Assembly (NCBI GenBank): GCA_003697135.1
Contig: RFGC01000042.1
Location: 101,155-165,154 of the forward strand
Direction of reading: 5' to 3'
Source: Acidobacteriota bacterium
Lineage (GTDB): Bacteria; Acidobacteriota; Blastocatellia; Pyrinomonadales; Pyrinomonadaceae
Length of the DNA: 64,000 nucleotides
The notes below the pieces were generated by a model that ran no database searches, had not been told where the DNA came from, and was given only the letters and a program-made list of their open reading frames with translations. The position numbers and the translations under genes are program-made. Shown piece after piece: positions 54,958-63,759 of the stretch. Numbering within the stretch: position 1 is the stretch's first letter; the number at the start of each line of letters is the position of its first letter.

Positions 54958-55875
54958 TCAAAGCTCTAACCTCTCAAAACCGCAATAGACGTTGAACTTA
55001 TCTTCGCGAACAAAACCCAACAAAGTCATATCAAACTCTTTTGCGACTTCAACGGCAAGGCTTGAAGGCGCTCCAACAGCACAAACTACGGGAATTCCAG
55101 CCATCAATGCTTTTTGCATCAACTCAAAAGATGCTCTGCCGCTTAAAACTAAGATTTTGTCGTTCAGCGGCAACTGGTCTTTCAAAAAATACTCACCTAT
55201 GAGCTTGTCAACTGCATTATGCCTACCGACATCTTCCTTTAGACATAGAAGTTTTCCTTCAAGATCAAAAAGCGCCGATGCATGAATTCCACCTGTTTTA
55301 TTGAAGAAAACCTGATTTTCTCGCATCAATTTTGGTAGTTTCGTTACTAGCTCGGCCTGAACTTTGGGAAAATCTTTTTTATGTTGGATTTTAACTCCAG
55401 TAACTTTCAATGCTTCCAAAGAGCTTTTCCCACAAATGCCACAACTTGAAGTCATGTAAAAATTGCGCTTAAGCATTTCAAAATCGAAAGACTCGCCTTT
55501 TCGCAAATCCACTCTAACCGTATTTTGACCAGATGCGTTGATGATTTTATCGGATATTCTAACGCAATGTTTTATCGAGCTTAGCTGATCCTTATTGCTA
55601 ATGATGCCTTCAGTGAAAAGGAACCCAGCAGCAAGGGCCAAATCATCACCAGGCGTGCGCATCGTCACTGATACCGCTCTATGAACAAATCTTCCCTCTT
55701 CCCAAAAACCAAGTCTTATTTCAAGAGGTTCTTCAAGAATGAGGTTATCCGGAAACCTTATAACCGAGTTGGTAGCATTCGATACTGAAATAACTTCTGT
55801 CTGAAAAATCGCCTCGCAAACTTCTTCAAAAACTTCATCTTTGTTCGGCAAAACTTCTGGCATTGTTTTATACAT
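54958..55875 (-). CDS. fdhD: Formate dehydrogenase accessory sulfurtransferase FdhD
   Basis: 305 residues. MTSSCGICGKSSLEAL holds the two Cys used to pass sulphur from IscS to the molybdenum cofactor; GGIHASALFD and KEDVGRHNAVDKLIGEY and SGRASFELMQKALMAGIPVV are family blocks. Its position next to the molybdoenzyme suggests it matures that enzyme. 220 bases upstream carry four copies of the dispersed 12-mer. Confidence 0.93.
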   Translation of the reverse strand: MYKTMPEVLPNKDEVFEEVCEAIFQTEVISVSNATNSVIRFPDNLILEEPLEIRLGFWEEGRFVHRAVSVTMRTPGDDLALAAGFLFTEGIISNKDQLSSIKHCVRISDKIINASGQNTVRVDLRKGESFDFEMLKRNFYMTSSCGICGKSSLEALKVTGVKIQHKKDFPKVQAELVTKLPKLMRENQVFFNKTGGIHASALFDLEGKLLCLKEDVGRHNAVDKLIGEYFLKDQLPLNDKILVLSGRASFELMQKALMAGIPVVCAVGAPSSLAVEVAKEFDMTLLGFVREDKFNVYCGFERLEL

Positions 55876-55957
55876 GAAAATTCTATCACAAAGTTAAACC
55901 TAAATAATCAACGATAACTCAAGGAATCTTGCAAGCTACAGCCTATCAACAAGATAC

Positions 55958-56107
55958 GTTATCAGACGCAAGTATTCATCTGCCTAGCTAGTCCATCAAG
56001 CTATCGAATTCATTCATTTCGTTATCAGACGCAAAATAAACATTGACACTTGCACCCTAGCGTTATCAGACGCGAAGGCTTATATTCCTTCGATTGTTAT
56101 CAGACAC
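55958..56107 (+). repeat. Cluster of four dispersed 12-mers between fdhD and lpxC
   Basis: GTTATCAGACGC is exact at 55958-55969, 56021-56032 and 56062-56073; 56096-56107 has one change (GTTATCAGACAC). Gaps are 51, 29 and 22 bases, too uneven for CRISPR. The last copy supplies the lpxC stop: on the minus strand GTC TGA TAA. All in the same orientation. Confidence 0.85.
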
Positions 56108-56963
56108 AAGCTCGGTTTGATGTGATGATTTCCCAAGCAGATTCATCTTTGAGAAGACGTGTCATCAACAATGCATGTAAGGCATGCCCGCTTTTTTCAG
56201 CCGTTATTTTCCCTAAAATCGGCATGCCGAGAAGAGCGAAATCTCCGATTATGTCTAAAATTTTGTGTCTTACGAATTCGTCTTTGAATCTCAGCGGTTC
56301 TTTGTTTAACATTCCGCTTTCTGTCAGAACAATTGCATTTTCTAGTGAGCCACCAAGTGCAAGATTAGCAGCGCGCAACTTTTCAACTTCACTTAAGAAA
56401 CCGAAGGTTCTCGCAGAAGCGATCTCACGCTCAAAGTTTCCATTCAAAGCTTGAAACCGATATGTTTGCTGTCCGATTAGCGGATGGGGAAAATCTATCT
56501 TGCAGTCAATCTCAAATTTATCCCAAGGCTCTATGGTTATTTTCCTATCACCCTCGACAACTTCAATTCTTTTCAAAACCTTCAGAAAACGCTTAGGCGC
56601 TTGTTGTGTTTTAATCCCGGCTTGTTTTATTAGCTCGATAAACCCCTCTGAAGAGCCATCTAATATCGGAAGTTCGATGTTATCAAGCTCTATGAAACAA
56701 TTATCAACACCTGCACCGCGCAAAGCCGAAAGCAGATGTTCACAGGTCGAAATAATCACGCCTTTCCGCAGAAGCGTTGTAGCGTAACTACAATGCGAAA
56801 TGTATTCAACAGAAGCGGGAATTTCAAAATCATCTAGGTCAGTGCGTATGAACACATATCCCGTATTTTCAGGTGCCGGTTTCAAAGTTAAACTCACACG
56901 GACTCCCGTATGAAGTCCGATACCTTCTAAGCTAACTGCTTTTGCAATAGTTGTTTGATTCAT
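56100..56963 (-). CDS. lpxC: UDP-3-O-acyl-N-acetylglucosamine deacetylase
   Basis: 287 residues from ATG at 56961-56963 (MNQTTIAKAVSLEGIGLHTG). A longer frame to 56990 only adds a short stretch. STCEHLLSALRG, RHKILDIIGDFALLG and SGHALHALL supply the zinc His/His/Asp set and the catalytic His. It performs the committed step of lipid A synthesis, so the organism makes LPS. LpxA/B/D are not nearby. The stop lies within a dispersed repeat copy. Confidence 0.94.
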   Translation of the reverse strand: MNQTTIAKAVSLEGIGLHTGVRVSLTLKPAPENTGYVFIRTDLDDFEIPASVEYISHCSYATTLLRKGVIISTCEHLLSALRGAGVDNCFIELDNIELPILDGSSEGFIELIKQAGIKTQQAPKRFLKVLKRIEVVEGDRKITIEPWDKFEIDCKIDFPHPLIGQQTYRFQALNGNFEREIASARTFGFLSEVEKLRAANLALGGSLENAIVLTESGMLNKEPLRFKDEFVRHKILDIIGDFALLGMPILGKITAEKSGHALHALLMTRLLKDESAWEIITSNRACV

Positions 56964-57054
56964 AGCACCGAAAACGCTACAAAGTTTCATCGCCTAAGTG
57001 CAGTAAATCTACTTAAACCAAAATACAAACAAAAACCGTGCCAGACTTTTAGAG

Positions 57055-57084
57055 AGCCGATCTGCGCCACAGATTCGGCTTTTG
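57055..57084 (+). terminator. Hairpin in the purS leader (terminator-like)
   Basis: AGCCGA-TCTG (57055-57064), a five-base loop and CAGA-TTCGGCT (57070-57080), one bulge, followed by a short T run. It is 135 bases upstream of purS. A second perfect 7-bp hairpin CTGTTGC/GCAACAG lies at 57106-57125. Whether these are an attenuator, a small RNA end or unrelated is unclear; no purine riboswitch core was recognised. Confidence 0.4.
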
Positions 57085-57156
57085 GCTGTTTGGATGTTTC
57101 TTGAACTGTTGCAAATAAGCAACAGTCTGAATGCAAAATTTTCAAACTCCATTTGG

Positions 57157-57186
57157 CTTATGAGAGGCGAAATAGGTTATCATAAG
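57157..57186 (+). promoter_or_regulatory. Inverted repeat upstream of purS
   Basis: CTTATGA (57157-57163) and TCATAAG (57180-57186) form a perfect 7-bp inverted repeat with a 16-base gap, ending 29 bases before the purS ATG. It could be an operator or part of the promoter region. Confidence 0.3.
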
Positions 57187-57215
57187 AGTTTTGATTTGCA
57201 GGGAGAATTTCGGGA

Positions 57216-57461
57216 ATGAAAGCAAAAGTTTATGTTACGTTAAAACCTGGTGTGCTTGACCCGCAAGGAAAAGCCATTCACCATTCAGTTGAATTACTTG
57301 GCTTTCAAAACATCCTGGACATACGTCAAGGAAAGTATTTTGAGATAGAGCTTAATGGCAATCTATCGGTTTCAGAGGCAAACGATCTAGTCTCAAAAAT
57401 AGCAAACGAAGTTTTAGCAAATCCCGTGATTGAAAATTATCGAGTGGAGATCGAAAGCTAA
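57216..57461 (+). CDS. purS: Phosphoribosylformylglycinamidine synthase subunit PurS
   Basis: 81 residues, the small subunit that links PurQ and PurL in the Gram-positive/archaeal-type FGAM synthase. [18 protein letters not shown] and [19 protein letters not shown] are standard. GGGAGAA precedes the ATG. It shares one base with purQ. Confidence 0.94.
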   Translation: MKAKVYVTLKPGVLDPQGKAIHHSVELLGFQNILDIRQGKYFEIELNGNLSVSEANDLVSKIANEVLANPVIENYRVEIES

Positions 57462-58165
57462 TGAAATACGGCGTGATAGTTTTTCCTGGCTCGAATTGCG
57501 ATCACGATGCTTACCACGTTATTTCAAAGGTCGTTGGACAACCGGTTGATTTTATATGGCATAAAGAAACCAGTCTCGATGGCTACGATGCCGTTATACT
57601 TCCCGGTGGATTTTCATACGGAGATTATCTGCGTGCCGGTGCTTTAGCAAAATTTTCGCCCGTGATGAAGGCAGTCAAAAAATTCGCAGCCGAAGGAAAA
57701 TTCGTGCTCGGAATATGCAACGGATTTCAGATTCTATGTGAAGCGAATCTACTTCCGGGAGCTTTGGTCCGCAACAAAAATCTTCACTTCATCTGTAAAC
57801 ACGTTAAACTTCGAGTCGAAAACACAAATACTCCCTTCACAATCGAAACGAAAAAAGGCGAAGTGCTTTCAATACCGATTGCACATGCCGAAGGTAATTA
57901 TGTTTGCGATGATGAAACCTTTAGTGAACTCGAAGAAAATGGCCAGATTGTCTTTAGATACTGCAACGATGAAGGCGAAATAACCGATGAAGCCAATCCC
58001 AACGGTTCTAGGTCAAATATTGCAGGCATTTGCAACAAGGATAGAAACGTGCTTGGAATGATGCCCCATCCCGAAAGAGCCTGCGAAGATTTATTAGGCT
58101 CTACGGACGGCTTGAAAATTTTTAGCTCTCTTACGAAAACAATCGAACAAATCGAAAAAAGATAA
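57461..58165 (+). CDS. purQ: Phosphoribosylformylglycinamidine synthase subunit PurQ
   Basis: 234 residues, the glutaminase of FGAM synthase. [35 protein letters not shown] with the catalytic Cys, and [10 protein letters not shown] with His/Glu are clear. It needs PurL, which is not next to it; the next gene is a coiled-coil division protein. Confidence 0.95.
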   Translation: MKYGVIVFPGSNCDHDAYHVISKVVGQPVDFIWHKETSLDGYDAVILPGGFSYGDYLRAGALAKFSPVMKAVKKFAAEGKFVLGICNGFQILCEANLLPGALVRNKNLHFICKHVKLRVENTNTPFTIETKKGEVLSIPIAHAEGNYVCDDETFSELEENGQIVFRYCNDEGEITDEANPNGSRSNIAGICNKDRNVLGMMPHPERACEDLLGSTDGLKIFSSLTKTIEQIEKR

Positions 58166-58274
58166 TCTTCAACCTCTTTGAATGCCTACCAGAGTTTTTG
58201 CTCCTTTAATCCTTGAAAATTAAGGTGCTCAAGAATGAATTTTCAAAAAAAACGTTCCAAGGCTGAAAGAAAAC

Positions 58275-58303
58275 TTGAAGTTTTTTTGTTTTGAAAACAT
58301 AAT
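58275..58303 (+). promoter_or_regulatory. Promoter candidate for the zapB-like/zapA pair
   Basis: TTGAAG (58275-58280), a 17-base T-rich spacer and CATAAT (58298-58303), about 30 bases ahead of the first ATG with GGAG before it. Confidence 0.5.
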
Positions 58304-58336
58304 CAATTGCAGGATTTCTTTTTGGAGAAATAGGCA

Positions 58337-58618
58337 ATGGGCAACACAATCGGCATGGAGAAGTTTTCTCATCTTGAAGACAAAATCTATCTTACAATAG
58401 AATTCGCAAAGAAATTGCGTGAAGAAAACGAAAGGCTCAAGCGGGAGTTGAGTTCTTTAAGGCATGAAATCAATATCTTGCTTGAAGAAAAGGCGCGGCT
58501 CGAAGAAAAGGTCGAAAGACTTATGAGCGAAAGAGATGCAGTGCAACTTAAAATCGAAGCAATGCTAGACGCAATGGCCGTTCTTGAGCCTGAAGTCGCA
58601 GAAATCCTGCAAAAATAA
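58337..58618 (+). CDS. Short coiled-coil protein (ZapB-like)
   Basis: 93 residues, nearly all one coiled coil: LREENERLKRELSSLRHEI and LLEEKARLEEKVERLMSE show heptads. The size and its place right before zapA suggest a ZapB-like division partner that would bridge Z-ring and chromosome, but coiled coils are easy to mistake. Start could also be the ATG seven codons in. Confidence 0.7.
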   Translation: MGNTIGMEKFSHLEDKIYLTIEFAKKLREENERLKRELSSLRHEINILLEEKARLEEKVERLMSERDAVQLKIEAMLDAMAVLEPEVAEILQK

Positions 58619-58622
58619 ACTT

Positions 58623-58970
58623 ATGATGGACATGACCAATAACAAAGAAAGCATAAAAGACAAATCTGAACGCCCGGTTCAATCAATCCGAGTTGAAATT
58701 TACAACCAAACATATAATATCCGCTCTGATGGCGATAGAGAATACATAATGCAGCTTGCAGAATACGTTGACCAAAAAATGCGTGAAATCGCCTCCGGGA
58801 CTTTGACTGTTGACAGTTTGAAGGTAGCCATTTTAGCGGCTCTGCACATTGCAGATGAACTACACCAACTGAAAAGAACACTCGAAGCCGCAGACGCTCA
58901 ACTCGCTTCAAGAAGTGCTGAATGCGCTGAAATGCTCGACAGAGTCTTAAAACAAAAAGACATTCCCTAA
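58623..58970 (+). CDS. zapA: Cell division protein ZapA
   Basis: 116 residues from ATG 58623 (five bases after the previous stop). VEIYNQTYNIRSDGDREYIMQLAEYVDQKMREI is the ZapA beta-hairpin and helix pattern, followed by a long helix to the end. It bundles FtsZ filaments. An upstream frame start at 58584 overlaps the coiled-coil gene and lacks a site. No 6S RNA is visible after it. Confidence 0.86.
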   Translation: MMDMTNNKESIKDKSERPVQSIRVEIYNQTYNIRSDGDREYIMQLAEYVDQKMREIASGTLTVDSLKVAILAALHIADELHQLKRTLEAADAQLASRSAECAEMLDRVLKQKDIP

Positions 58971-59173
58971 CCCTTACCAGAAAAACTCCAAAAAATCTTT
59001 TGAGCCTAGAAATTCCCGCGCCCGAAAGTCCGTTAAGAAAAAATTCAGAACAAAACCTGAAACCATACGAAATTTTCCTGTGTCTTTCTTTTTCTGATTT
59101 GAAACCCTTTGCGAGACAATGCGTAGTAGGTTAGTTCTAAATGTCATCATCTTCCTTTTAGGTGCAAGAGCTT

Positions 59174-60868
59174 ATGAGAAAAATTTACCTTCTTCTTTTG
59201 GTCCTTTTGCTTTTTTCGTGGGCAAAAGTTCCGGCTCAAGATACAGGCTCAATAGCCATAACGAATGCAAGAATAGTCACGGTTTCAGGTAGAACAATAG
59301 AAAACGGAACCGTTGTCATAAGAAATGGTTTAATCGAAGCTGTTGGAGAAAATGTAAAAGCTCCAGCAGATGCATTCGTGATTGACGGGAAAGACCTAAC
59401 TGTTTACCCCGGATTTTTCGACACGAACACATCGCTTGGTTTGGCCGCTGCACCGAGACCAACGCCTGCTCCATCGCCAGGCGTTGAAGTTTTAATCCAG
59501 CAGGCTTCCCAGCAGCAGCAACTACAACCTTCATCATCAAAATACCCACAGGGCTTACGTCCTGAATTGAACGTTATCGAACAAATAAGACCCGGCGAGA
59601 ATCAATTTGAGACTCAAAGAAACAACGGGATTACAACCGTTGTAACTGTTTTGCGTGATGGAATTTTCAACGGGCAATCGGCAGTAATAAACTTAGCTGG
59701 CGATAGCGTTGCTAAAATGACGGTAAGATCGCCTTTCGCCCAGCATATAACTTTCCGCACACTCTCAGGCGGAATTTATCCTTCATCGCTTCTCGGAACT
59801 TTTTCGGCAATCAGACAAATGTTTTTAGACGCAAAGAGACTAAAAGATTGGGAAACGCTTTATGAAAGCAATCCGTTAGGTCTCCAACGCCCTGAAAAAG
59901 ACAAATCTTTAGAAGCACTGTTTCCAATTCTCGAAGGCAAACTGCCTGTTGTTTTTTATGCAAACACGGAAAGAGAGATTATTCGCGCGCTTGATTTGGC
60001 AAAAGAACTCAACATAAAAGCCATAATTGCCGGTGGACATGAAGCATGGAAAGTAGCTGATAGGCTCAAAGCGCAAAACGTGCCCGTTCTGCTTTCTCTA
60101 AATTTTCCAAAACGCACAACTGCTGCGTCTGAAGAAGCCGATCCAGAAAGCCTGGAAACCTTGCGTTTTAGGGCTGAAACCCTAAAATGTGCAGGAAGAC
60201 TGGAAAAAGCAGGTGTAAAGTTCGCATTTCAATCGGGCGGAATACAAAATTATTCAGAAATATGGGCAAATATCGGCAAAGCGATTGAGAATGGCTTAAG
60301 CAAAGACGCCGCCATCAGAGCTTTGACCTTGACAGCGGCAGAAATCCTCGGCATAAGCGATAGGCTTGGTTCTATTGACAAAGGGAAAATAGCCAATCTG
60401 GTTGTCTCGAAAGGTGACATTCTTGCTAAAGAAAGAACAATCACTCATGTCATCATTGACGGCAAACTTTTTGAGATCAAGCAAGAGAGACCACAGCCTA
60501 CTGCTGGACAACTAGCTCAACAAAGAACAGAAGTCCCAAGGCAAACTGCCCAAAACATTTCCGGAACATGGAGCATTGTAATTGAGGCTCCAGGGCAAAC
60601 CGTTCCGGGAACACTTACCTTAACGCAGGAAGGCGATAGTCTAACAGGCAGTTTTCAAACTGCCTTGACAGGCTCGACTCCGATAAAATCAGGACGCGTC
60701 ACAGTCGAAGGCTCTCAAACCAATAGCTTCAGTTTCTCGCTCGATGTAACTCTCGGAGAAGCAACATTTGAAGTTACGGTCACTGGTAAAGCAACCGGTA
60801 ACCAAATCAGCGGGACTATCCAAACACCGCAAGGTGCATTTTCTTTCTCAGGAACAAGAAATCCTTAA
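59174..60868 (+). CDS. Exported amidohydrolase-like protein lacking metal ligands, with C-terminal beta domain
   Basis: 564 residues from ATG 59174, giving a signal peptide (MRKIYLLLLVLLLFSWAKVPAQ). The amidohydrolase fold is plain (ITNARIVTVSGRTIENGTVVIRNG; LGSIDKGKIANLVV), but the first HxH is replaced by DTNTSLG, the VHA-type His by YANTE, and the final Asp region by SGG. So it is probably not an active metallo-hydrolase. From about 460 a beta-rich domain (ISGTWSIVIEAPG... repeat of G-x-W/F strands) is added. First of three tandem paralogues. Confidence 0.82.
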   Translation: MRKIYLLLLVLLLFSWAKVPAQDTGSIAITNARIVTVSGRTIENGTVVIRNGLIEAVGENVKAPADAFVIDGKDLTVYPGFFDTNTSLGLAAAPRPTPAPSPGVEVLIQQASQQQQLQPSSSKYPQGLRPELNVIEQIRPGENQFETQRNNGITTVVTVLRDGIFNGQSAVINLAGDSVAKMTVRSPFAQHITFRTLSGGIYPSSLLGTFSAIRQMFLDAKRLKDWETLYESNPLGLQRPEKDKSLEALFPILEGKLPVVFYANTEREIIRALDLAKELNIKAIIAGGHEAWKVADRLKAQNVPVLLSLNFPKRTTAASEEADPESLETLRFRAETLKCAGRLEKAGVKFAFQSGGIQNYSEIWANIGKAIENGLSKDAAIRALTLTAAEILGISDRLGSIDKGKIANLVVSKGDILAKERTITHVIIDGKLFEIKQERPQPTAGQLAQQRTEVPRQTAQNISGTWSIVIEAPGQTVPGTLTLTQEGDSLTGSFQTALTGSTPIKSGRVTVEGSQTNSFSFSLDVTLGEATFEVTVTGKATGNQISGTIQTPQGAFSFSGTRNP

Positions 60869-60886
60869 AAAATGGAGGAAGCTGAA

Positions 60887-62311
60887 ATGATGAAAGTTTT
60901 GAATCTTCTAGCTCTGATTTTCCTGACTTTAGCGATCTTCCCTTCATTTTTGATCGCTCAGCAAGCTAAAAACCAGATCTTGATTCGCAACGCAACCGTG
61001 ATGACCGCAGCACGCGGAACACTGGAAAATACCGATATTTTGATAGAAAACGGCAAAATTGCTAGAATCGGCAGAAACTTACGTGCCGAATCGGGCGCAA
61101 AAATAATTGACGCAACCGGAAAATACGTCACACCCGGAATCGTTGATTGCCATTCTCACACGATGATTGATGCAGTCAACGAATTTTCGTATTCGGTTAC
61201 TTCAATGACAAACATTCGTGACGTTTTGAATCCAACTGAGATTGCGATCTACAGAGCGCTGGCAGGTGGTGTTACAACAGCTTTACTTCTACACGGCTCA
61301 GCTAATGCCATTGGTGGGCAGTCTGTAACGGTCAAATTCAAATATGGAAAACCTGTCGAGGAATTTATAATCAAAGACGCTCCGCCGGGCATAAAATTCG
61401 CTCTCGGCGAAAATCCAAAGAGATCGAATTTCCCGCCGCTACCTGGACAGACACCTCGCTATCCACGAACAAGAATGGGCGTGATGGAAGTAATTCGTGA
61501 CGCATTTCTCAGGGCTAGAGACTATAAACGCGCATGGGATGATTATCGCGCAGGAAAAACTAAAGTGCCGCCGCGCATTGATCTGGAACTCGAGCCATTG
61601 GTTGAAGTATTGGAAGGAAAACGTCTTGTCCATGCTCACGGCTACCGCTCTGATGAACACCTGAACTTGATGTTACTTGCCGAAGAATTCGGCTTTAGAG
61701 TCGCAACACTGCAACATGCGCTAGAAGCCTATAAGATTGCTCCTGAGATTGCAAGACATGGTGCAGGCGCCTCAATTTTTGTTGACAATTGGTCTTTCAA
61801 AATCGAGTCTTATGATGCTATTCCCTACAATGCCGCAATTCTTTGGAAAAATGGTGTTGTTGTTTCGATAAATTCCGATTCTGATGAAAGAATGCGCCGT
61901 CTAAACCTCGATGCCGCAAAGGTCATGAAATACGGTGGCGTTCCTGAGGAAGAAGCCTTGAAAATGATTACCTTGAATCCAGCAAAACAGCTTGGTATTG
62001 ATAAACGCGTAGGCTCGATTGAAATCGGAAAAGATGCTGATTTAGTCATCTGGAGCGGGCATCCTTTCAGCGTTTATTCTCGTGTTGAAACAACTATGAT
62101 TGAAGGCGAAATTTACTTCGACCGTCAACAAGACCTTGCAAAAAGAGTCCAACTTGAGAAGGAAAGGCAAGAACTAGAAAAACTCGATGTCAACAAAGCC
62201 CCGGCTTCAGGTGGGACTCCGCCACGCATACCAACAGAATACCGAAAGGACCATCATGACGACGCAGATGAAATGCCCCAAACAATCTTTCAGGGAGGTG
62301 ACAACAGATGA
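60887..62311 (+). CDS. Exported amidohydrolase, metal site intact
   Basis: 474 residues from ATG 60887 behind GGAGG, with signal peptide MMKVLNLLALIFLTLAIFP. Here the metal set is present: DCHSHT (HxH), HAHGYRSDEH, LQHALEAYK and SINSDSDE with the Asp. Gene order and sequence make it the working member of the trio. Substrate unknown; imidazolonepropionase-like or peptidase-like reactions are options. Overlaps the third gene (ATGA). Confidence 0.87.
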   Translation: MMKVLNLLALIFLTLAIFPSFLIAQQAKNQILIRNATVMTAARGTLENTDILIENGKIARIGRNLRAESGAKIIDATGKYVTPGIVDCHSHTMIDAVNEFSYSVTSMTNIRDVLNPTEIAIYRALAGGVTTALLLHGSANAIGGQSVTVKFKYGKPVEEFIIKDAPPGIKFALGENPKRSNFPPLPGQTPRYPRTRMGVMEVIRDAFLRARDYKRAWDDYRAGKTKVPPRIDLELEPLVEVLEGKRLVHAHGYRSDEHLNLMLLAEEFGFRVATLQHALEAYKIAPEIARHGAGASIFVDNWSFKIESYDAIPYNAAILWKNGVVVSINSDSDERMRRLNLDAAKVMKYGGVPEEEALKMITLNPAKQLGIDKRVGSIEIGKDADLVIWSGHPFSVYSRVETTMIEGEIYFDRQQDLAKRVQLEKERQELEKLDVNKAPASGGTPPRIPTEYRKDHHDDADEMPQTIFQGGDNR

Positions 62312-63657
62312 TAAATCGAATTCTTAGCACCTTGACAATCTTATTCGCCTGCTATGCTTTAGCTGTTTCACAAACAAGAAACCCTGACACCGACGTAACT
62401 TCACAGCAAATTTTTCTCGGTAAAGGTGGCACTTTTGCTATAACCAATGCTCGCATAGTAACTGTTTCCAGCGGTGTTATCGAAAAAGGCACAGTGCTAA
62501 TAGAAAACGGTAAGATCGCTGCCGTGGGAAGCAACATTTCGATTCCCTCAAAAGCTCAAGTTATTGATGCATCGGGGCTTTCCGTCTATCCCGGACTAAT
62601 TGATTCAGCAACGAACATGGGGCTTTCAGAAATACCGCTAGGAGCAAACGGAACAGTTGATGTTGCAGAAATCGGCGAAAATAATGCTAATGCGAAAGCA
62701 GTAATCGCAATAAATCCGCATAGCTCTCACATAAACGTTGCACGTGTTAACGGGATAACAACGGTGCTTTCAATGCCAACAGGAGGTTTGATTGCCGGGC
62801 AGGCGGCTGTAATCAATCTCTGGGGTTCGACTCAAGCAAGCATGGCGATTACGCCTACTTTTGCCTTGGTAGTGAATTTCCCACGAATAACCACGTTTGC
62901 CGGTCCCGGTCAACAGCAAATAGACTTCAACGAAGCCATAAGACGCAGAAACCAACAACTAGAAAACCTCAAAAAACTCTTCAAAGATGCTGAAAACTAT
63001 GCCAGAGCGAAAGAAGCCGCTTTGAAAGATAAAAGCCTACCGATGCCAAAAACAGATGTAAAACTTGAGGCGATGATCCCATACGTCCGAGGCGAGCGCC
63101 CAATAATTTTCACCGCTGAGCGTGAAAGAGACATTCGGGCTGTAGCAAAATTCGTCGAGGAAAATAAACTCAAGGGGATCATCTTAGGCGGACAAGAAGC
63201 ATGGAAAGCGGCAGATGTTCTTGTTAAAAACAACATCCCTGTGATTTACACCAACATTTACAGGCTGCCGGTTCTTGATGATCACCCATACGATTATCTC
63301 TTTGAGGCTCCCGCAAAAATGCAGCAGAGAGGAGTAAAGTTCTCTATTGCAACCGGCGATGGTGGCTCAATGGTCAGAGACTTACCATATCACGCCGGAA
63401 TAGCGGCCGCATTCGGATTACCTAAAGAAGAAGCCCTGAAAGCCGTAACACTTTATCCTGCACAAATCTTAGGAATAGCCGATAAATATGGCTCAATAGA
63501 AGTTGGTAAAGTGGCAAATTTGGTAGTGGCTGATGGTGACATACTCGAACCGAGAACTAACATAAAATATCTCTTCATAAACGGCCGTCTGATGCCGCTA
63601 ACAAGCCGACATACCGAACTTTACGAAAAATTCAAAGATAGGAAACTTGAAAACTGA
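62308..63657 (+). CDS. Exported amidohydrolase-like protein lacking metal ligands
   Basis: 449 residues, with signal peptide MINRILSTLTILFACYALAVS and GGAGGTG at the start. It resembles the first gene of the set (ITNARIVTVSSGVIEKGTVLIENG; HEAWK/QEAWK region; LGIADKYGSIEVGKVANLVV). The HxH is SATN, and the later ligands are also lost (FTAERE, TGDGGS). Likely a partner or regulatory subunit of the middle enzyme. Confidence 0.82.
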   Translation: MINRILSTLTILFACYALAVSQTRNPDTDVTSQQIFLGKGGTFAITNARIVTVSSGVIEKGTVLIENGKIAAVGSNISIPSKAQVIDASGLSVYPGLIDSATNMGLSEIPLGANGTVDVAEIGENNANAKAVIAINPHSSHINVARVNGITTVLSMPTGGLIAGQAAVINLWGSTQASMAITPTFALVVNFPRITTFAGPGQQQIDFNEAIRRRNQQLENLKKLFKDAENYARAKEAALKDKSLPMPKTDVKLEAMIPYVRGERPIIFTAERERDIRAVAKFVEENKLKGIILGGQEAWKAADVLVKNNIPVIYTNIYRLPVLDDHPYDYLFEAPAKMQQRGVKFSIATGDGGSMVRDLPYHAGIAAAFGLPKEEALKAVTLYPAQILGIADKYGSIEVGKVANLVVADGDILEPRTNIKYLFINGRLMPLTSRHTELYEKFKDRKLEN

Positions 63658-63678
63658 ACTTGCAAGCCAACTTCGAAA

Positions 63679-63709
63679 AACAAAGCTCCGAGCTGATCGG
63701 GGCTTTGTT
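63679..63709. terminator. Bidirectional terminator between convergent genes
   Basis: A 13-bp stem AACAAAGCTCCGA (63679-63691) / TCGGGGCTTTGTT (63697-63709) with a 5-base loop. T-rich on both strands, it closes the amidohydrolase operon on the plus strand and may serve the minus-strand gene beyond. Confidence 0.8.
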
Positions 63710-63759
63710 TTTGCTAAAGGCAGAATTTCACGTTTTGAGATTTCGTTAAAGTCACCACA

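Noticed and set aside
55958..56107. The motif cluster as a CRISPR remnant
   Set aside because: Only 12-13 bases repeat, spacing is uneven (51, 29, 22 bases between copies), and single copies occur throughout the window, some inside genes. No cas genes are seen.
58971..59173. 6S RNA after zapA
   Set aside because: The spacer lacks the long rod-like pairing and central bubble expected; only short AT-rich stretches are visible.
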